Below are positions 10,844 to 20,159 of a stretch of DNA of 64,000 nucleotides, piece after piece. The DNA is taken from contig BDTT01000131.1 of NCBI GenBank assembly GCA_002897995.1, positions 1 to 64,000 of the forward strand. The letters run 5' to 3'. How positions within the stretch are numbered: position 1 is the stretch's first letter; every line of letters begins with the position of its first letter. The translations under genes and the position numbers were made by a program. The DNA comes from a bacterium BMS3Bbin10 (lineage in GTDB: Bacteria; Pseudomonadota; Alphaproteobacteria; Rhizobiales; Methyloligellaceae). The notes under the pieces are model-generated. The model saw only the letters and a list, made by a program, of their open reading frames with translations, did not search any database and had not been told where the DNA came from.

Positions 10844-11248
10844 ATGATGATCGGACTGGTGGTTGTCACCCATGGCGGGCTTGCCCAGGAATTTCAGGCG
10901 GCGCTTGAGCATGTGCATGGTCCACAGAAGCAGGTTGCCGCTATTTCCATTGGTCCCGATGACGACATGGAAACCCGCCGTAACGATATCTTGCAGGCGA
11001 TCAAGGACGTGGATTCGGGCAAGGGAACGGTTCTCCTGACCGATATGTTCGGCGGGACCCCGTCCAATCTGGCGATTTCGGTGATGGAGCAGGCCAAGGT
11101 TGAAGTGATCGCCGGCGTCAATCTGCCGATGCTCATCAAGCTGGCGAGCGTGCGCGGCGAATGCGATCTGGAAGACGCCATCTCACAGGCTCAGGAAGCG
11201 GGCCGGAAATATATTTCCGTTGCCTCCAAGATACTGAGCGAGAGATGA
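10844..11248 (+). CDS. PTS EIIA component, mannose/fructose family
   Basis: A 134-residue cytoplasmic EIIA of the mannose family. The phosphorylated histidine is His10 in VVVTHGG, and the segment TDMFGGTPSN around residue 67 is the family hallmark. No EIIB, EIIC or EIID sugar-transport genes accompany it, so it probably belongs to a regulatory PTS that passes phosphate from HPr but moves no sugar. GGGGTAA precedes the ATG. It sits between hprK and ptsH, a set that is conserved in alphaproteobacteria. Confidence 0.92.
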   Translation: MMIGLVVVTHGGLAQEFQAALEHVHGPQKQVAAISIGPDDDMETRRNDILQAIKDVDSGKGTVLLTDMFGGTPSNLAISVMEQAKVEVIAGVNLPMLIKLASVRGECDLEDAISQAQEAGRKYISVASKILSER

Positions 11249-11285
11249 GGCCGGGGCCGGGCGGTGCCGGCGCGGACCGGCGGCA

Positions 11286-11600
11286 ATGAGTGAAGAAGGC
11301 CAGCCGCGGGACGGGCAATCGCCCGTCGGCGTGTTTTCCGGTGAAGTGGTGATCCCGAACCTGAAGGGGCTGCATGCGCGCGCGTCCGCGAAATTCGTGA
11401 AATGCGCGGAAGGGTTTGATGCCGAAGTGCGGGTGACGCGTGAAGGCCAGACCGTGCTTGGCACATCCATCATGGGGCTCATGATGCTGGCCGCTGCCCA
11501 GGGCAATGCGATTGTGATCGAAACCGAAGGCGCCGGCGCGCAACAGGCGCTCGCCGCGCTGGTTGCGCTGGTCGAGGCCGGATTTAACGAAGAGGCCTGA
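11286..11600 (+). CDS. ptsH: PTS phosphocarrier protein HPr
   Basis: A 104-residue HPr with an N-terminal extension of about 15 residues compared with E. coli HPr. The EI-dependent phosphorylation site is His30 (LKGLHARAS) and the HprK target serine is Ser61 (GTSIMGLMML), matching His15 and Ser46 of the classical protein. Both sites being intact supports a working HprK-HPr loop with the upstream hprK. It closes the chvI-to-ptsH run; a dispersed palindromic repeat follows its stop. Confidence 0.94.
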   Translation: MSEEGQPRDGQSPVGVFSGEVVIPNLKGLHARASAKFVKCAEGFDAEVRVTREGQTVLGTSIMGLMMLAAAQGNAIVIETEGAGAQQALAALVALVEAGFNEEA

Positions 11601-11603
11601 TCC

Positions 11604-11701
11604 TGAAACGGTTTTTCATGAAACCGGAAGAGCCCGGCCACCCCAAGGATGCACTCACGGGGTGGTTGGGCAAGGGGGAGCGGGCGGCCGGGAATACCTA
11701 G
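11604..11701. repeat. Dispersed palindromic element, copy 1 (inverted orientation)
   Basis: This stretch after ptsH contains a CGGTTT/AAACCG hairpin followed by a GC-rich palindrome with GGGGTGGTTGGGC and AAGGGGGAGCGGG. Its reverse complement lines up with the elements at 15028, 39401, 53751 and 55765, all of which contain the core CCCGCTCCCCCTTGCC or a decayed form of it. It lies between converging genes. Confidence 0.8.
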
Positions 11702-11780
11702 AGCATTATTCAATATGAATGGATCATGCTCTAACTAAAGAAGACCTAGAGCGTTTCAATAGAGGCGTGAAACGATCTAG
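11702..11780. repeat. CTAG-ended hairpin elements overlapping the tadG-like stop codon
   Basis: Two nested palindromes lie here. AGAGCAT/ATGCTCT arms enclose an ATTCA/TGAAT pair (11701-11733). A second has arms CTAGAGCGTTTC (11746-11757) and GAAACGATCTAG (11769-11780), 12 bases with one mismatch around an 11-base loop. The right arm contains the TAG stop of the minus-strand gene that ends at 11777. A related hairpin lies at 51342-51370. Confidence 0.75.
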
Positions 11781-13339
11781 CCCGTGATCCGCAGCTTGGA
11801 AATCTCTTGCGCGATCGCCTGAAAGGCGTCGTCGAGCTCGTTGGAGTTGTCCAGCGTGAAGAAGCGGCTCGCGCTGCTGGCGCAATTCTCCAGCATATCC
11901 TGGGTCGTCTGGTCGTTGATCTCGAGCGCCAGGGTGTAGATCACGATACCCGCGGCCTTGGCGTTGGTGCAGGACTGGGCGGTCCGCGTGTTTATGGTTG
12001 CGCGCAGCGCGCTCGTCGAACCGGACGAAGATCCGAGCCGGTTCTGGGCATGGTAGCCGTAAGCCGAGTACCAGGACTCATTATGCGTCGACGTTCCCAG
12101 GTGCCAGTTCGCGCCATCGGACATCAGGATCATGATTTTGGTGTTATTGGGCTCGTTATAGGGTTTGCCCTGGCTGAAGGGTTCACCCGGCGACAGCAGC
12201 CGCCAGCCCCACATCAGGGCGGTGTGGATGTTGGTGCCGCCATAGGCCTGCATCGAGTTGATCGCCGTGGTGATGTTGCTGCTGTTGTTGGTAAGCTCCC
12301 GTACCGGATTGGAATCGCACCCCCAGTTGGGGCCCATGCGGGTGCCGAAAGCCAACGACGTATCGGGGGTTTCGTTCTTGTATTTGCAAAGACGCCGCTG
12401 GGCCTGATTGTTATTGTTGGGGTTATTGCTGCAAGTTCCGCCGCTGTCGTCGAGATAGTCGTTCGGGTAGCTGGAACTCGAGTCGGGCTCATCGGGCGCG
12501 AACAGCGGCACGAACATGGAATCGCCGCCGTTGGCCGGCGTGTCGTCAACGTCATGCGGGGCCGGGCGCACCTCCACGCATCCGCGCCAGGACACATTGT
12601 TCATTTTGTTCAAAACCCACCAGCGCGAGCGGTTGGCGTTGCTGAAATGCTCCGAGTGAACTGACGATCCGACATTCTGGTCCATCCAGCTTGCATTGGA
12701 ATACTGGGTGCCCACATTGACCGCCATGGCGAAGGGCACCAGGCCGATCGTGACATTGTCGGAACTCTGCTGGTTCGAAAAAAGAATGTCCACGAGGTCG
12801 CCGGCCGCATCCCTGAGATTGCTGATCTTGGACCCGGCCATCGAGCCGGAATTATCCAGCACCATGACGACCTCGAATGTGCCGCCGGCGATATTCACCG
12901 TACTGGTTGCGCCGACGGGAAATGTATCGATGCCGATCGTGCCAAGTATAAAGGTGTTCACGGTCACATTCGCCGTTGCCGTCACTACAGTGCCGGAGAT
13001 GGAGACATTGACGGTAAGGCCCGCCGGAAAATCCGGCCCGAGATTGGCGTTCATGACTTTCGTGGCGGCTTCCTGGGCGTCGCTTTCGCTGGCGCTGATT
13101 TCCAGGACGCGGCCCGCCGCCAGGGCCGCGGCGTCGAGCGCATTCTGCATTTTTGCGCGCGTACGGTAGGCATAGGCATAGTCAATCGCGCCGCCGACAA
13201 AGCCCATCAGGGGAATGAGGGTCAGTCCGAACAGCAGCACGACGGCGCCGGTCTGGTTGGCGACGAATTTCCGGAGCCCGTCACGCATTAGCCTGCGTGA
13301 GAAATTAACAAGATAATTCAATGATTTGCCGCGAAACAT
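11777..13339 (-). CDS. TadG-like pilus-associated protein with von Willebrand A domain
   Basis: A 520-residue protein with one N-terminal membrane segment (about residues 31-50, GAVVLLFGLTLIPLMGFVGG) of the TadE/TadG type (Flp pilus assembly), followed by a large extracytoplasmic VWA domain. The metal-ion site motif D162-x-S-G-S is present in VLDNSGSMAGS. The middle is rich in Asn, Ser and Asp and has several Cys residues, suggesting disulfides. No other tad genes are near, so it may be an orphan surface or adhesion protein rather than part of a local pilus locus. Its stop codon is inside a repeat element. Confidence 0.85.
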   Translation of the reverse strand: MFRGKSLNYLVNFSRRLMRDGLRKFVANQTGAVVLLFGLTLIPLMGFVGGAIDYAYAYRTRAKMQNALDAAALAAGRVLEISASESDAQEAATKVMNANLGPDFPAGLTVNVSISGTVVTATANVTVNTFILGTIGIDTFPVGATSTVNIAGGTFEVVMVLDNSGSMAGSKISNLRDAAGDLVDILFSNQQSSDNVTIGLVPFAMAVNVGTQYSNASWMDQNVGSSVHSEHFSNANRSRWWVLNKMNNVSWRGCVEVRPAPHDVDDTPANGGDSMFVPLFAPDEPDSSSSYPNDYLDDSGGTCSNNPNNNNQAQRRLCKYKNETPDTSLAFGTRMGPNWGCDSNPVRELTNNSSNITTAINSMQAYGGTNIHTALMWGWRLLSPGEPFSQGKPYNEPNNTKIMILMSDGANWHLGTSTHNESWYSAYGYHAQNRLGSSSGSTSALRATINTRTAQSCTNAKAAGIVIYTLALEINDQTTQDMLENCASSASRFFTLDNSNELDDAFQAIAQEISKLRITG

Positions 13340-13640
13340 GATCTCAGCCCTTACTTACACAATGGGTGTATGACGGTGTCTGACGCCACATCGCCTGGGA
13401 CCAAGGACTAGCGCGCGAGAACATCAAAGCAGGATTCTCTTTCGATTTTGTTACTTGGCGCCTGCCGGCAATGGCTCGGCCGGGGCCACGCGATGGATAT
13501 AACGATTTCTTTATATCTCTCTTGCATCCCGGTTGGGGCTGGGCTAAGAGAAGCGCGCGAAGCTGACGGTTGCCATGACGCTCAGGCAGCACCACGCCCG
13601 CGCGTTCCCCCGGCAATCAGGTCATCAGAGGTCACGAGCC
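13340..13640. other. Intergenic region upstream of ahcY
   Basis: This 301-base divergent region between the VWA gene and ahcY shows no convincing gene. It contains a promoter-like pair, described separately, and GC-rich short inverted repeats. I looked for the pseudoknot pattern of an SAH or SAM-II riboswitch and could not recognise one with confidence. Confidence 0.5.
13522..13550 (+). promoter_or_regulatory. Possible sigma-70-type promoter for ahcY
   Basis: TTGCAT at 13522-13527 and TAAGAG at 13545-13550 are separated by 17 bases, about 90 bases upstream of the ahcY start. The match to the consensus is moderate, so this is a suggestion only. Confidence 0.3.
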
Positions 13641-15026
13641 ATGGACTATAAGGTCAAGGACATTTCGCTTAGCGACTATGGCCGCAAGGAAATCGACATT
13701 GCGGAAACGGAAATGCCGGGGCTCATGGCCCTCCGCGAGGAGTATGGAAACAAAAAGCCGCTGAAGGGCGCGCGGATCGCCGGTTCCCTGCATATGACCA
13801 TACAGACGGCGGTGCTGATCGAGACGCTTGTTGCTCTTGGCGCGGAAGTGCGCTGGGCATCCTGCAATATTTTCTCCACCCAGGATCACGCGGCGGCGGC
13901 CATTGCGCAGACCGGCGTGCCGGTGTTCGCGGTGAAAGGCGAGACGCTGGAAGAATACTGGGACTATGCCGACCGGATATTCCTGTTCGAAGACGGCGCC
14001 AACCTGATCCTCGACGATGGCGGCGATGCAACCATGTATATCCTCAACGGCGCGCGCGCGGAAGCTGGTGAGATGGACCTCATCGAGAACCCGCAATCGG
14101 AAGAAGAGGAATATTTCTTTGCCCAGATCAAGAAACGCATGGCCTCCGATCCGGGCTGGTTTACGGCGCAGCGCGACAAGATCAAGGGCGTGAGCGAGGA
14201 AACGACGACCGGCGTTCACCGCCTCTATCAGCTGGTGGAAAAGGGGCTGCTTCCCTTCTCCGCGATCAATGTGAATGACAGCGTCACCAAGTCCAAATTC
14301 GACAATAAATACGGCTGCAAGGAATCCCTCGTCGACGGCATTCGCCGCGCCACCGACACCATGATGGCGGGCAAGGTCGCGGTGGTGTGCGGTTATGGCG
14401 ACGTGGGCAAGGGGTCGGCCCTCTCGCTCAGGGGCGCGGGCGCGCGGGTCAAGGTTACCGAAGTCGATCCCATATGCGCGTTGCAGGCCTCCATGGACGG
14501 GTTCGAGGTCGTGATGCTGAAAGACGCGGCCCCCGCCGCCGACATCTTCATCACCACCACCGGCAACAAGGATGTCATCACGCTCGACGACATGCGGGCC
14601 ATGAAGGACATGGCGATCGTCGGCAATATCGGTCATTTCGACAATGAAATTCAGGTGGCGCAACTCAAGAATTTCAAATGGACCAACATCAAGCCGCAGG
14701 TGGACATGATCGAGTTTCCCGACGGCAAGCGGATCATCCTGCTGTCGGAAGGGCGGCTGCTCAATCTCGGCAACGCGACCGGGCACCCGAGCTTTGTCAT
14801 GAGCGCCTCCTTCACCAATCAGGTGCTGGCGCAGATCGAGCTGTGGACCAGGGGCGATGACTACGCGAACGAAGTCTATGTGCTGCCAAAGCATCTGGAT
14901 GAAAAGGTCGCGCGCCTCCATCTCGAAAAACTCGGTATCAAACTGACCCAGCTCAGCGCCAAACAGGCCGAGTATATCGGCGTGCCTGTCCAGGGGCCCT
15001 ACAAGCCCGAACATTACCGCTACTAA
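13641..15026 (+). CDS. ahcY: Adenosylhomocysteinase
   Basis: A 461-residue enzyme that hydrolyses S-adenosylhomocysteine to adenosine and homocysteine, relieving inhibition of methyltransferases. NAD-binding GYGDVGKG is at residues 251-258, with LHMTIQTA near the N-terminus, and the C-terminus ends with the family's KPEHYRY. The start at 13641 gives the usual [10 protein letters not shown] beginning; the upstream frame to 13575 is not conserved. The insertion around residues 150-185 matches the long bacterial form. Position after ptsH and before divL is conserved in alphaproteobacteria. Confidence 0.97.
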   Translation: MDYKVKDISLSDYGRKEIDIAETEMPGLMALREEYGNKKPLKGARIAGSLHMTIQTAVLIETLVALGAEVRWASCNIFSTQDHAAAAIAQTGVPVFAVKGETLEEYWDYADRIFLFEDGANLILDDGGDATMYILNGARAEAGEMDLIENPQSEEEEYFFAQIKKRMASDPGWFTAQRDKIKGVSEETTTGVHRLYQLVEKGLLPFSAINVNDSVTKSKFDNKYGCKESLVDGIRRATDTMMAGKVAVVCGYGDVGKGSALSLRGAGARVKVTEVDPICALQASMDGFEVVMLKDAAPAADIFITTTGNKDVITLDDMRAMKDMAIVGNIGHFDNEIQVAQLKNFKWTNIKPQVDMIEFPDGKRIILLSEGRLLNLGNATGHPSFVMSASFTNQVLAQIELWTRGDDYANEVYVLPKHLDEKVARLHLEKLGIKLTQLSAKQAEYIGVPVQGPYKPEHYRY

Positions 15027-15027
15027 A

Positions 15028-15128
15028 GCGTTTTTGAGGTATTCCCGGCCCCCCGCTCCCCCTTGCACGGGCCGCCCCAAGGGTACACTCACGGCGTGGC
15101 CGGGCTCCGGTTTCATCGAAACCGCCTA
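15028..15128. repeat. Dispersed palindromic element, copy 2
   Basis: Right after the ahcY stop, this element has GTATTCCCGGCC, CCCGCTCCCCCTTGC and then CCGGTTTCATCGAAACCG with a terminal CCTAG. The same modules in the same order recur at 53751. The rest of the gap to 15321 shows nothing recognisable. Confidence 0.8.
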
Positions 15129-15321
15129 GGGCCAGTTCCGGGATACATTTCCGCGGGGAATTTTTTCTCCGGTATTTGCCCTCGTGGATGTGGGCAAGGG
15201 GACTCTTTGTCGGGTAATCTGCAAGTGATTCGCCCGATGAGACCGGTTCATGCGCGCCTTTGTCAGGGTCCGGACCCTAGGGTGTTTGCTGCGCAGCGTA
15301 TGACGCGCAGACCAAACGGGG

Positions 15322-17892
15322 GTGGCTTGGAGCGAGGGAATGCTTGGCGGCAAAGGGCTGAAGGATTCGCTGAAGGTTGCGGGGCCGGGGATACTGCTCG
15401 CCGCGGCGGCGCTCCCGCATATCGCTTCGGCTGCTCCGCTCGACCTGGTGGAGGAATTCGGCTTTGACGCGCGGTCCCTCCTGGTAGCGGGAATATTCTC
15501 CGGAAGCATGGTGTTCGCGGTCTTTGCCGGCGGCATCTTTTTGCGCGCCGCGGGGCGCGCCCGCCGCGCCGCGGCGCGCGCGCGCGAAAGCGCCGAACAA
15601 ACGGATAGTGAACGGGTTTCGTTCCGCTCCCTGATCGCCGCGGAGCCGCAAGTGCTTTTGCAGTGGGATGGCGCCGGTGCGCCGGTGCTGGCGGCGGCGA
15701 CGCTGGATGCAGCCCTTGGGGTTCCCTCGACGGCCAAGGACGTGGCGCGCTTTACCGGCTGGCTTGAGGCCGGGTCCGCGCGTGACCTCGAGGAGCGAAC
15801 CGGCGCCCTGCTCGAGGCGGGTGAGAGCTTTACCATTTGCGTCGAAACCGCCACCGGCGCGCGCCTTGAAGCGGCGGGCCGGGTCTCGGCGGCCGGCGCC
15901 ATAGTGAAAATCCGCGATATTGCAGGCGACCGCAAGGAGATGGCGGCGCTCAGCGATGAACGCCAGCGCCTTGGCCGCGACCTGGAGTTGACCCGGTCGC
16001 TTTTTGACGCTTTGCCCATGCCCGTCTGGTTCCGTGATTCAAAGGGTAAGCTGGAGTGGGTGAACGACGCTTATGCGCAGGCCGTCGACGCGGCGTCCTC
16101 AACGGAGGTTCGCGACCGGCAGATCGAGTTTCTGAGCACGCGCCAGCGTGCAGCCGCCGCGCAGAAATCCGGTCCCGGCAAGCCCGAAAGCCAGCGTATC
16201 CACGCGATTGTTTCAGGGGAGCGCCGCGCATTCGATGTCATTTCACTGCCCGCAAGCCCGGCGAGCGCCGGCATCGCCATCGACGCGGCGGCGCTGGAAA
16301 CGGCGCAAAGCGCGCTCAGCCGCCAGATCGAGGAAAACACCCGCACGCTCGATCGTATCGCCACCGCCGTCGCGATTTTTTCGCCCGACCAGAGGCTGCA
16401 ATATTACAATCAGGCATTTGCCGATCTGTGGAAACTGGACGATGCCTGGCTTGCGGCGGGACCGAGCGACGGAGAAATTCTTGACCTGCTGCGCCAGCGC
16501 CGCTGCCTGCCCGAGCAGGCCGATTACCGCGCCTGGAAGCAGAAGCAGCTTGGACGCTATGAAAGCACCTCCACCCATGAGGACCGCTGGCATTTGCCCG
16601 ACGGGCGCACGATCCAGGTGGTCGCCAATTTTGCCGCCGACGGCAGCGCCACCTATCTCAACGAAAACATCACCGAGCAGCTGGCGCTGAAGAGCCGCTA
16701 TAACGCGCTTATCCATGTGCAGAAGGAAACCCTCGATCATTTGCGCGAAGGGGTGGCCGTGTTCGCCAGCGACGGGCGGCTGAAACTGTATAATCCGGCC
16801 TTTGCAAGCATCTGGAAACTGAATGTGAAAGCCCTGGCCGACGAGCCGCATATCGATGAGGTGATCGGCTGGTGCCGCGTGCTGCTCGACGACGATGCGG
16901 CGTGGGACGAGGTCAAGCGGGCGATCACAAGTATCGACGATGAGCGCGCCCCCCTGGAGGGGCATCTGGGCCGCCCGGACGGCAGCATGCTCGCCTATGC
17001 CGGGTTGCCGCTGCCCGACGGGGCGACGTTGCTGACCTATGTGGACATCACCGATTCAAAACGTGTCGAGAATGCGCTGATCGAGCGCAACGAAGCGCTT
17101 ATGGCGGCCGACCGGTTGAAGAGCGACTTCATCTCCCACGTGTCCTATGAGCTGAGAACGCCGCTCACCAACATCATCGGTTTCGCGGAGTTGCTCACCA
17201 GCCCGTCGACCGGCGATCTGAATGAGCGCCAGCGCGAGTATCTGGGGGACATCCAGTCGTCATCGGATACCCTGCTCACCATCATCAACGACATTCTCGA
17301 TCTGGCGACCATCGATGCGGGCACGCTCGAACTCTCGCTCACCAAAATCCGGGCCAGGGATGTCATTGACGCCGCGGTCGTCGGCGTGCGCGAGCGCCTG
17401 AAGACCGGCAGGCTGGATTTGCGGGTGCGCATTGCCGGGGATGTCCAGGAATTCGTGGCCGATGGCCGCCGCCTGACCCAGGTGCTGTTCAATCTGCTGT
17501 CAAACGCCATCGGCTTTTCCGAACCCGGCGGCATCATCACCATCGAGTGCCGGAGCGAGGGCGACATGGTCTCCATTTCCGTGGAGGACAAGGGGCGCGG
17601 TATCCCGGAGGACTACCAGGAGAGCGCCTTCGACCGCTTCGAGTCGCGCTCGCAGGGCTCGCACCATCGCGGCGCGGGTCTCGGGCTCACCATCGTCAAG
17701 AACCTCGTGGAGCTGCATGGCGGCACCGTGTCGCTGCGCTCCGCGCCCGGCGTGGGAACCACCGTTACGGTGCTGCTGCCAAAAAAAAATATGAAAACGG
17801 CTCCGGCTCCGGCTCCGGCCCCTGACTCCGAGGGAGGCGATGCGGACGGGCAGAGCGCACCTCCGGTTCCGCCGGCCGCGGCGGCCGGATGA
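15322..17892 (+). CDS. divL: DivL-type PAS sensor pseudokinase with Tyr in place of the phospho-His
   Basis: An 856-residue membrane-anchored protein with two N-terminal hydrophobic segments (about 18-37 and 52-75), several PAS-like regions between about 210 and 590, a HisKA-like helix pair and an ATPase domain. The H-box reads HVSYELRTP: at the position where kinases have His there is Tyr609. This is the hallmark of Caulobacter DivL (Tyr550), an essential cell-fate regulator acting with DivK and CckA. The ATPase motifs look intact (NLLSNAIGFS, DKGRGIP, GLGLTIVKNL). The GTG at 15322 is the annotated start; ATG at 15340 is possible. The gene overlaps the next one by ATGA. Confidence 0.85.
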   Translation: MAWSEGMLGGKGLKDSLKVAGPGILLAAAALPHIASAAPLDLVEEFGFDARSLLVAGIFSGSMVFAVFAGGIFLRAAGRARRAAARARESAEQTDSERVSFRSLIAAEPQVLLQWDGAGAPVLAAATLDAALGVPSTAKDVARFTGWLEAGSARDLEERTGALLEAGESFTICVETATGARLEAAGRVSAAGAIVKIRDIAGDRKEMAALSDERQRLGRDLELTRSLFDALPMPVWFRDSKGKLEWVNDAYAQAVDAASSTEVRDRQIEFLSTRQRAAAAQKSGPGKPESQRIHAIVSGERRAFDVISLPASPASAGIAIDAAALETAQSALSRQIEENTRTLDRIATAVAIFSPDQRLQYYNQAFADLWKLDDAWLAAGPSDGEILDLLRQRRCLPEQADYRAWKQKQLGRYESTSTHEDRWHLPDGRTIQVVANFAADGSATYLNENITEQLALKSRYNALIHVQKETLDHLREGVAVFASDGRLKLYNPAFASIWKLNVKALADEPHIDEVIGWCRVLLDDDAAWDEVKRAITSIDDERAPLEGHLGRPDGSMLAYAGLPLPDGATLLTYVDITDSKRVENALIERNEALMAADRLKSDFISHVSYELRTPLTNIIGFAELLTSPSTGDLNERQREYLGDIQSSSDTLLTIINDILDLATIDAGTLELSLTKIRARDVIDAAVVGVRERLKTGRLDLRVRIAGDVQEFVADGRRLTQVLFNLLSNAIGFSEPGGIITIECRSEGDMVSISVEDKGRGIPEDYQESAFDRFESRSQGSHHRGAGLGLTIVKNLVELHGGTVSLRSAPGVGTTVTVLLPKKNMKTAPAPAPAPDSEGGDADGQSAPPVPPAAAAG

Positions 17893-19424
17893 GCGCTCCC
17901 TGGGTGCTCCGGGATGCGGACATTGAGGAGCTTTTCAGGCTCGCGTCTTACGTCGCGCTGGTCCTGAAGCCCGGCGATGTCGTCGCCCTGAAGGGGGAGC
18001 TGGGCGCGGGCAAAACGACATTCGCGCGCGGGCTGATCGGCGCGGTTCTCGATGATCCGGCACTCGAAATCCCGAGCCCGACCTTTGCCCTGATGCACGT
18101 TTATGACGGCGGGCGGCTGCCGCTCGCCCATATCGACTGCTACCGCCTGGAGAGCGCGGAAGAGGCGCGCGAGATCGGCCTGGAAGACGCGCTGCGGAAC
18201 GGCGCGGCGATCATCGAGTGGGCCGAACGGATTAGCGGCGTCCTTCCCGGAGATCGTCTGGAAATCGAAATTCGCGACGGCGCGCGCGATGACCTGCGCG
18301 ACCTGACCCTCACCGGACACGGGGCGTGGCGCGAACGGCTGGCGCGGCTCCGGGACATGGCCGCGTTCTGCGCCGCTTCGCCCTGGGCGCGCGCCCGGCC
18401 GGTCTTTCTGCAGGGCGATGCCTCAACCCGCGCCTATGCGCGCCTTCACTTGGGAAGCGAGAGCGCCATATTGATGGACGCCCCCGCGCTGAGCGACGGC
18501 CCGCCTGTCCGCGATGGCAAATCTTACAGCGCGCTTGTGCATCTGGCCGAGGACGTGAAACCCTTCGTTGCCGTGGCGCAGGCCCTTGGGAGGGCCGGCC
18601 TGAGCGCGCCGCGCATTCTGGCGCATGATTTGGCGGGAGGGTTTCTCATAATCGAGGATCTGGGGAACCGGGTGTTCGCGGCGGAGCCCGGCGACGACCC
18701 GCCGCTGGAAGAGCTTTACCGGGCGGCGGCCGATGTGCTGGTGGCCCTGCGCGCCCACCCGCCGGAAGAGGAGCTTCCCCTGCCCGGCGGCGGCACCCAC
18801 ACTCTGCCCCGTTTCGACGCCCGCGCGCTTCAGATCGAGGCGGACCTTCTTCTCGACTGGTTCTATCCGGCGGTTCACGGACACGCGGCGTCCGCGCCTG
18901 TGCGCGCAGCTTTCCATGCCGCTTTCGGCGCGCTGTTCGAGGCGCTGGAAGGGCAGGACGAGAGCTGGGTGCTGCGCGACTATCATTCGCCCAATCTGTT
19001 ATGGCTGCCGGAGCGTGAAGGCCTGGCGCGCGTCGGCGTCATCGATTTCCAGGACGCCGTCAGGGGCCATGCCGCCTATGACCTTGTGTCGCTGTTGCAG
19101 GATGCCCGCCGCGATATTCCGGCCAGCCTTGAAGGGCGTTTGCTCCTCCACTACTGTGACGCATGCGAGAGGCGCGATTCAGAATTCGGCGGGCAGGCCT
19201 TTTCAGCCGCCTATGCGACGCTGGGGGCTCAGCGCAATACCAAGATACTCGGCATATTCGCACGGCTTGCAAAGCGGGATGGAAAGCATGGCTATCTGGC
19301 CCACATCCCGCGCGTTTCCGCTTATCTGGAGCGCGATCTTGAACACCCGGCGCTTGGGTTCTTGCGCGACTGGTATGACACTCACTTGCCGGCGGCTGTG
19401 CGCGTCAAACCCCTCGATATCTGA
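17889..19424 (+). CDS. TsaE-AmgK fusion: t6A ATPase joined to a cell-wall sugar kinase
   Basis: A 511-residue two-domain protein. Residues 1-150 are TsaE, the ATPase of the t6A tRNA-modification complex, with P-loop GELGAGKT at 36-43, PSPTFALM and EWAER. From about residue 168 it is an aminoglycoside-phosphotransferase-fold kinase of the AmgK type, with RDYHSPNLLW (catalytic Asp364) and IDFQDAVRGH (metal-binding Asp386). AmgK phosphorylates MurNAc or GlcNAc at the anomeric position; with MurU, encoded next, it returns MurNAc to UDP-MurNAc and bypasses MurA. The one open frame spans both domains without a break. It overlaps divL by four bases. Confidence 0.92.
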   Translation: MSAPWVLRDADIEELFRLASYVALVLKPGDVVALKGELGAGKTTFARGLIGAVLDDPALEIPSPTFALMHVYDGGRLPLAHIDCYRLESAEEAREIGLEDALRNGAAIIEWAERISGVLPGDRLEIEIRDGARDDLRDLTLTGHGAWRERLARLRDMAAFCAASPWARARPVFLQGDASTRAYARLHLGSESAILMDAPALSDGPPVRDGKSYSALVHLAEDVKPFVAVAQALGRAGLSAPRILAHDLAGGFLIIEDLGNRVFAAEPGDDPPLEELYRAAADVLVALRAHPPEEELPLPGGGTHTLPRFDARALQIEADLLLDWFYPAVHGHAASAPVRAAFHAAFGALFEALEGQDESWVLRDYHSPNLLWLPEREGLARVGVIDFQDAVRGHAAYDLVSLLQDARRDIPASLEGRLLLHYCDACERRDSEFGGQAFSAAYATLGAQRNTKILGIFARLAKRDGKHGYLAHIPRVSAYLERDLEHPALGFLRDWYDTHLPAAVRVKPLDI

Positions 19425-19439
19425 AAGGGCCTGGGCCCC

Positions 19440-20159
19440 ATGAGCACGGCCCGCACCGCGATGGTTCTCGCCGCCGGGCTCGGGACCCGCATGGCGCCCC
19501 TGACCGACGCTCTGCCCAAGGCGCTGGTGCCGCTCAATGGCAAGCCGCTCATCGATCACGTGCTCGACCGGCTGGCGCTGGCGGGCGTGGAGCGGGCGGT
19601 CGTAAATGTGCACCATATGGCCGGCCAGATCGAAGCCCATCTCGCCAGCCGGACCTCTCCTGCGATCGGCATTTCAGATGAACGCGACTTGCTGCTCGAT
19701 ACGGGCGGCGGCGTCGCCCGCGCCTTGCCCATGCTGGGCGCTGGTCCATTCTTCATTCACAATTCGGATTCGGTCTGGAGCGAAGGCCCGCGCCCCTGTC
19801 TTGAGCAGCTGGCCGGGGCCTGGAGGCCGGAAATCATGGACACGCTCCTTCTGCTCGCGCCCAAATCCGCCACACTCGGCTATGATGGCCGGGGAGATTT
19901 TGGCATGAGCGCCGATGGCGCGGTCGCCAGGCCCGATGGGGGCGAAGAGGCTGCTTTCGCGTTCACCGGGGTTTCGCTCGCGAATTCCCGCCTGTTCGAG
20001 GGCGCTCCGGAGGGGAAATTCTCTCTCAATGTCCTGTGGGACAGGGCCATTGCGAAGGGCCGGGCCTATGGAATGCGCCATGAAGGCGTGTGGATGCATG
20101 TGGGCACGCCGGGCGCGGTGAAACAAGCTGAGGAGCGTATGAGGCGTGAACAGGGGTGA
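19440..20159 (+). CDS. murU: N-acetylmuramate-1-phosphate uridylyltransferase MurU
   Basis: A 239-residue nucleotidyltransferase of the GlmU/RmlA fold. The nucleotide-binding signature MVLAAGLGTRMAPLTDALPK starts at residue 8, and LLDTGGGVA and HNSDSVW follow as in MurU. It uses UTP to convert MurNAc-1-phosphate to UDP-MurNAc. Pairing directly with the AmgK domain upstream strongly favours MurU over a general sugar-nucleotide synthase. It lies 15 bases after the fusion gene and overlaps addB by 14 bases. Confidence 0.9.
   Translation: MSTARTAMVLAAGLGTRMAPLTDALPKALVPLNGKPLIDHVLDRLALAGVERAVVNVHHMAGQIEAHLASRTSPAIGISDERDLLLDTGGGVARALPMLGAGPFFIHNSDSVWSEGPRPCLEQLAGAWRPEIMDTLLLLAPKSATLGYDGRGDFGMSADGAVARPDGGEEAAFAFTGVSLANSRLFEGAPEGKFSLNVLWDRAIAKGRAYGMRHEGVWMHVGTPGAVKQAEERMRREQG

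Noticed and set aside
13340-13640. SAH or SAM riboswitch upstream of ahcY
   Set aside because: I could not find the conserved pseudoknot core; a covariance search (Rfam SAH, SAM-II) would settle it.
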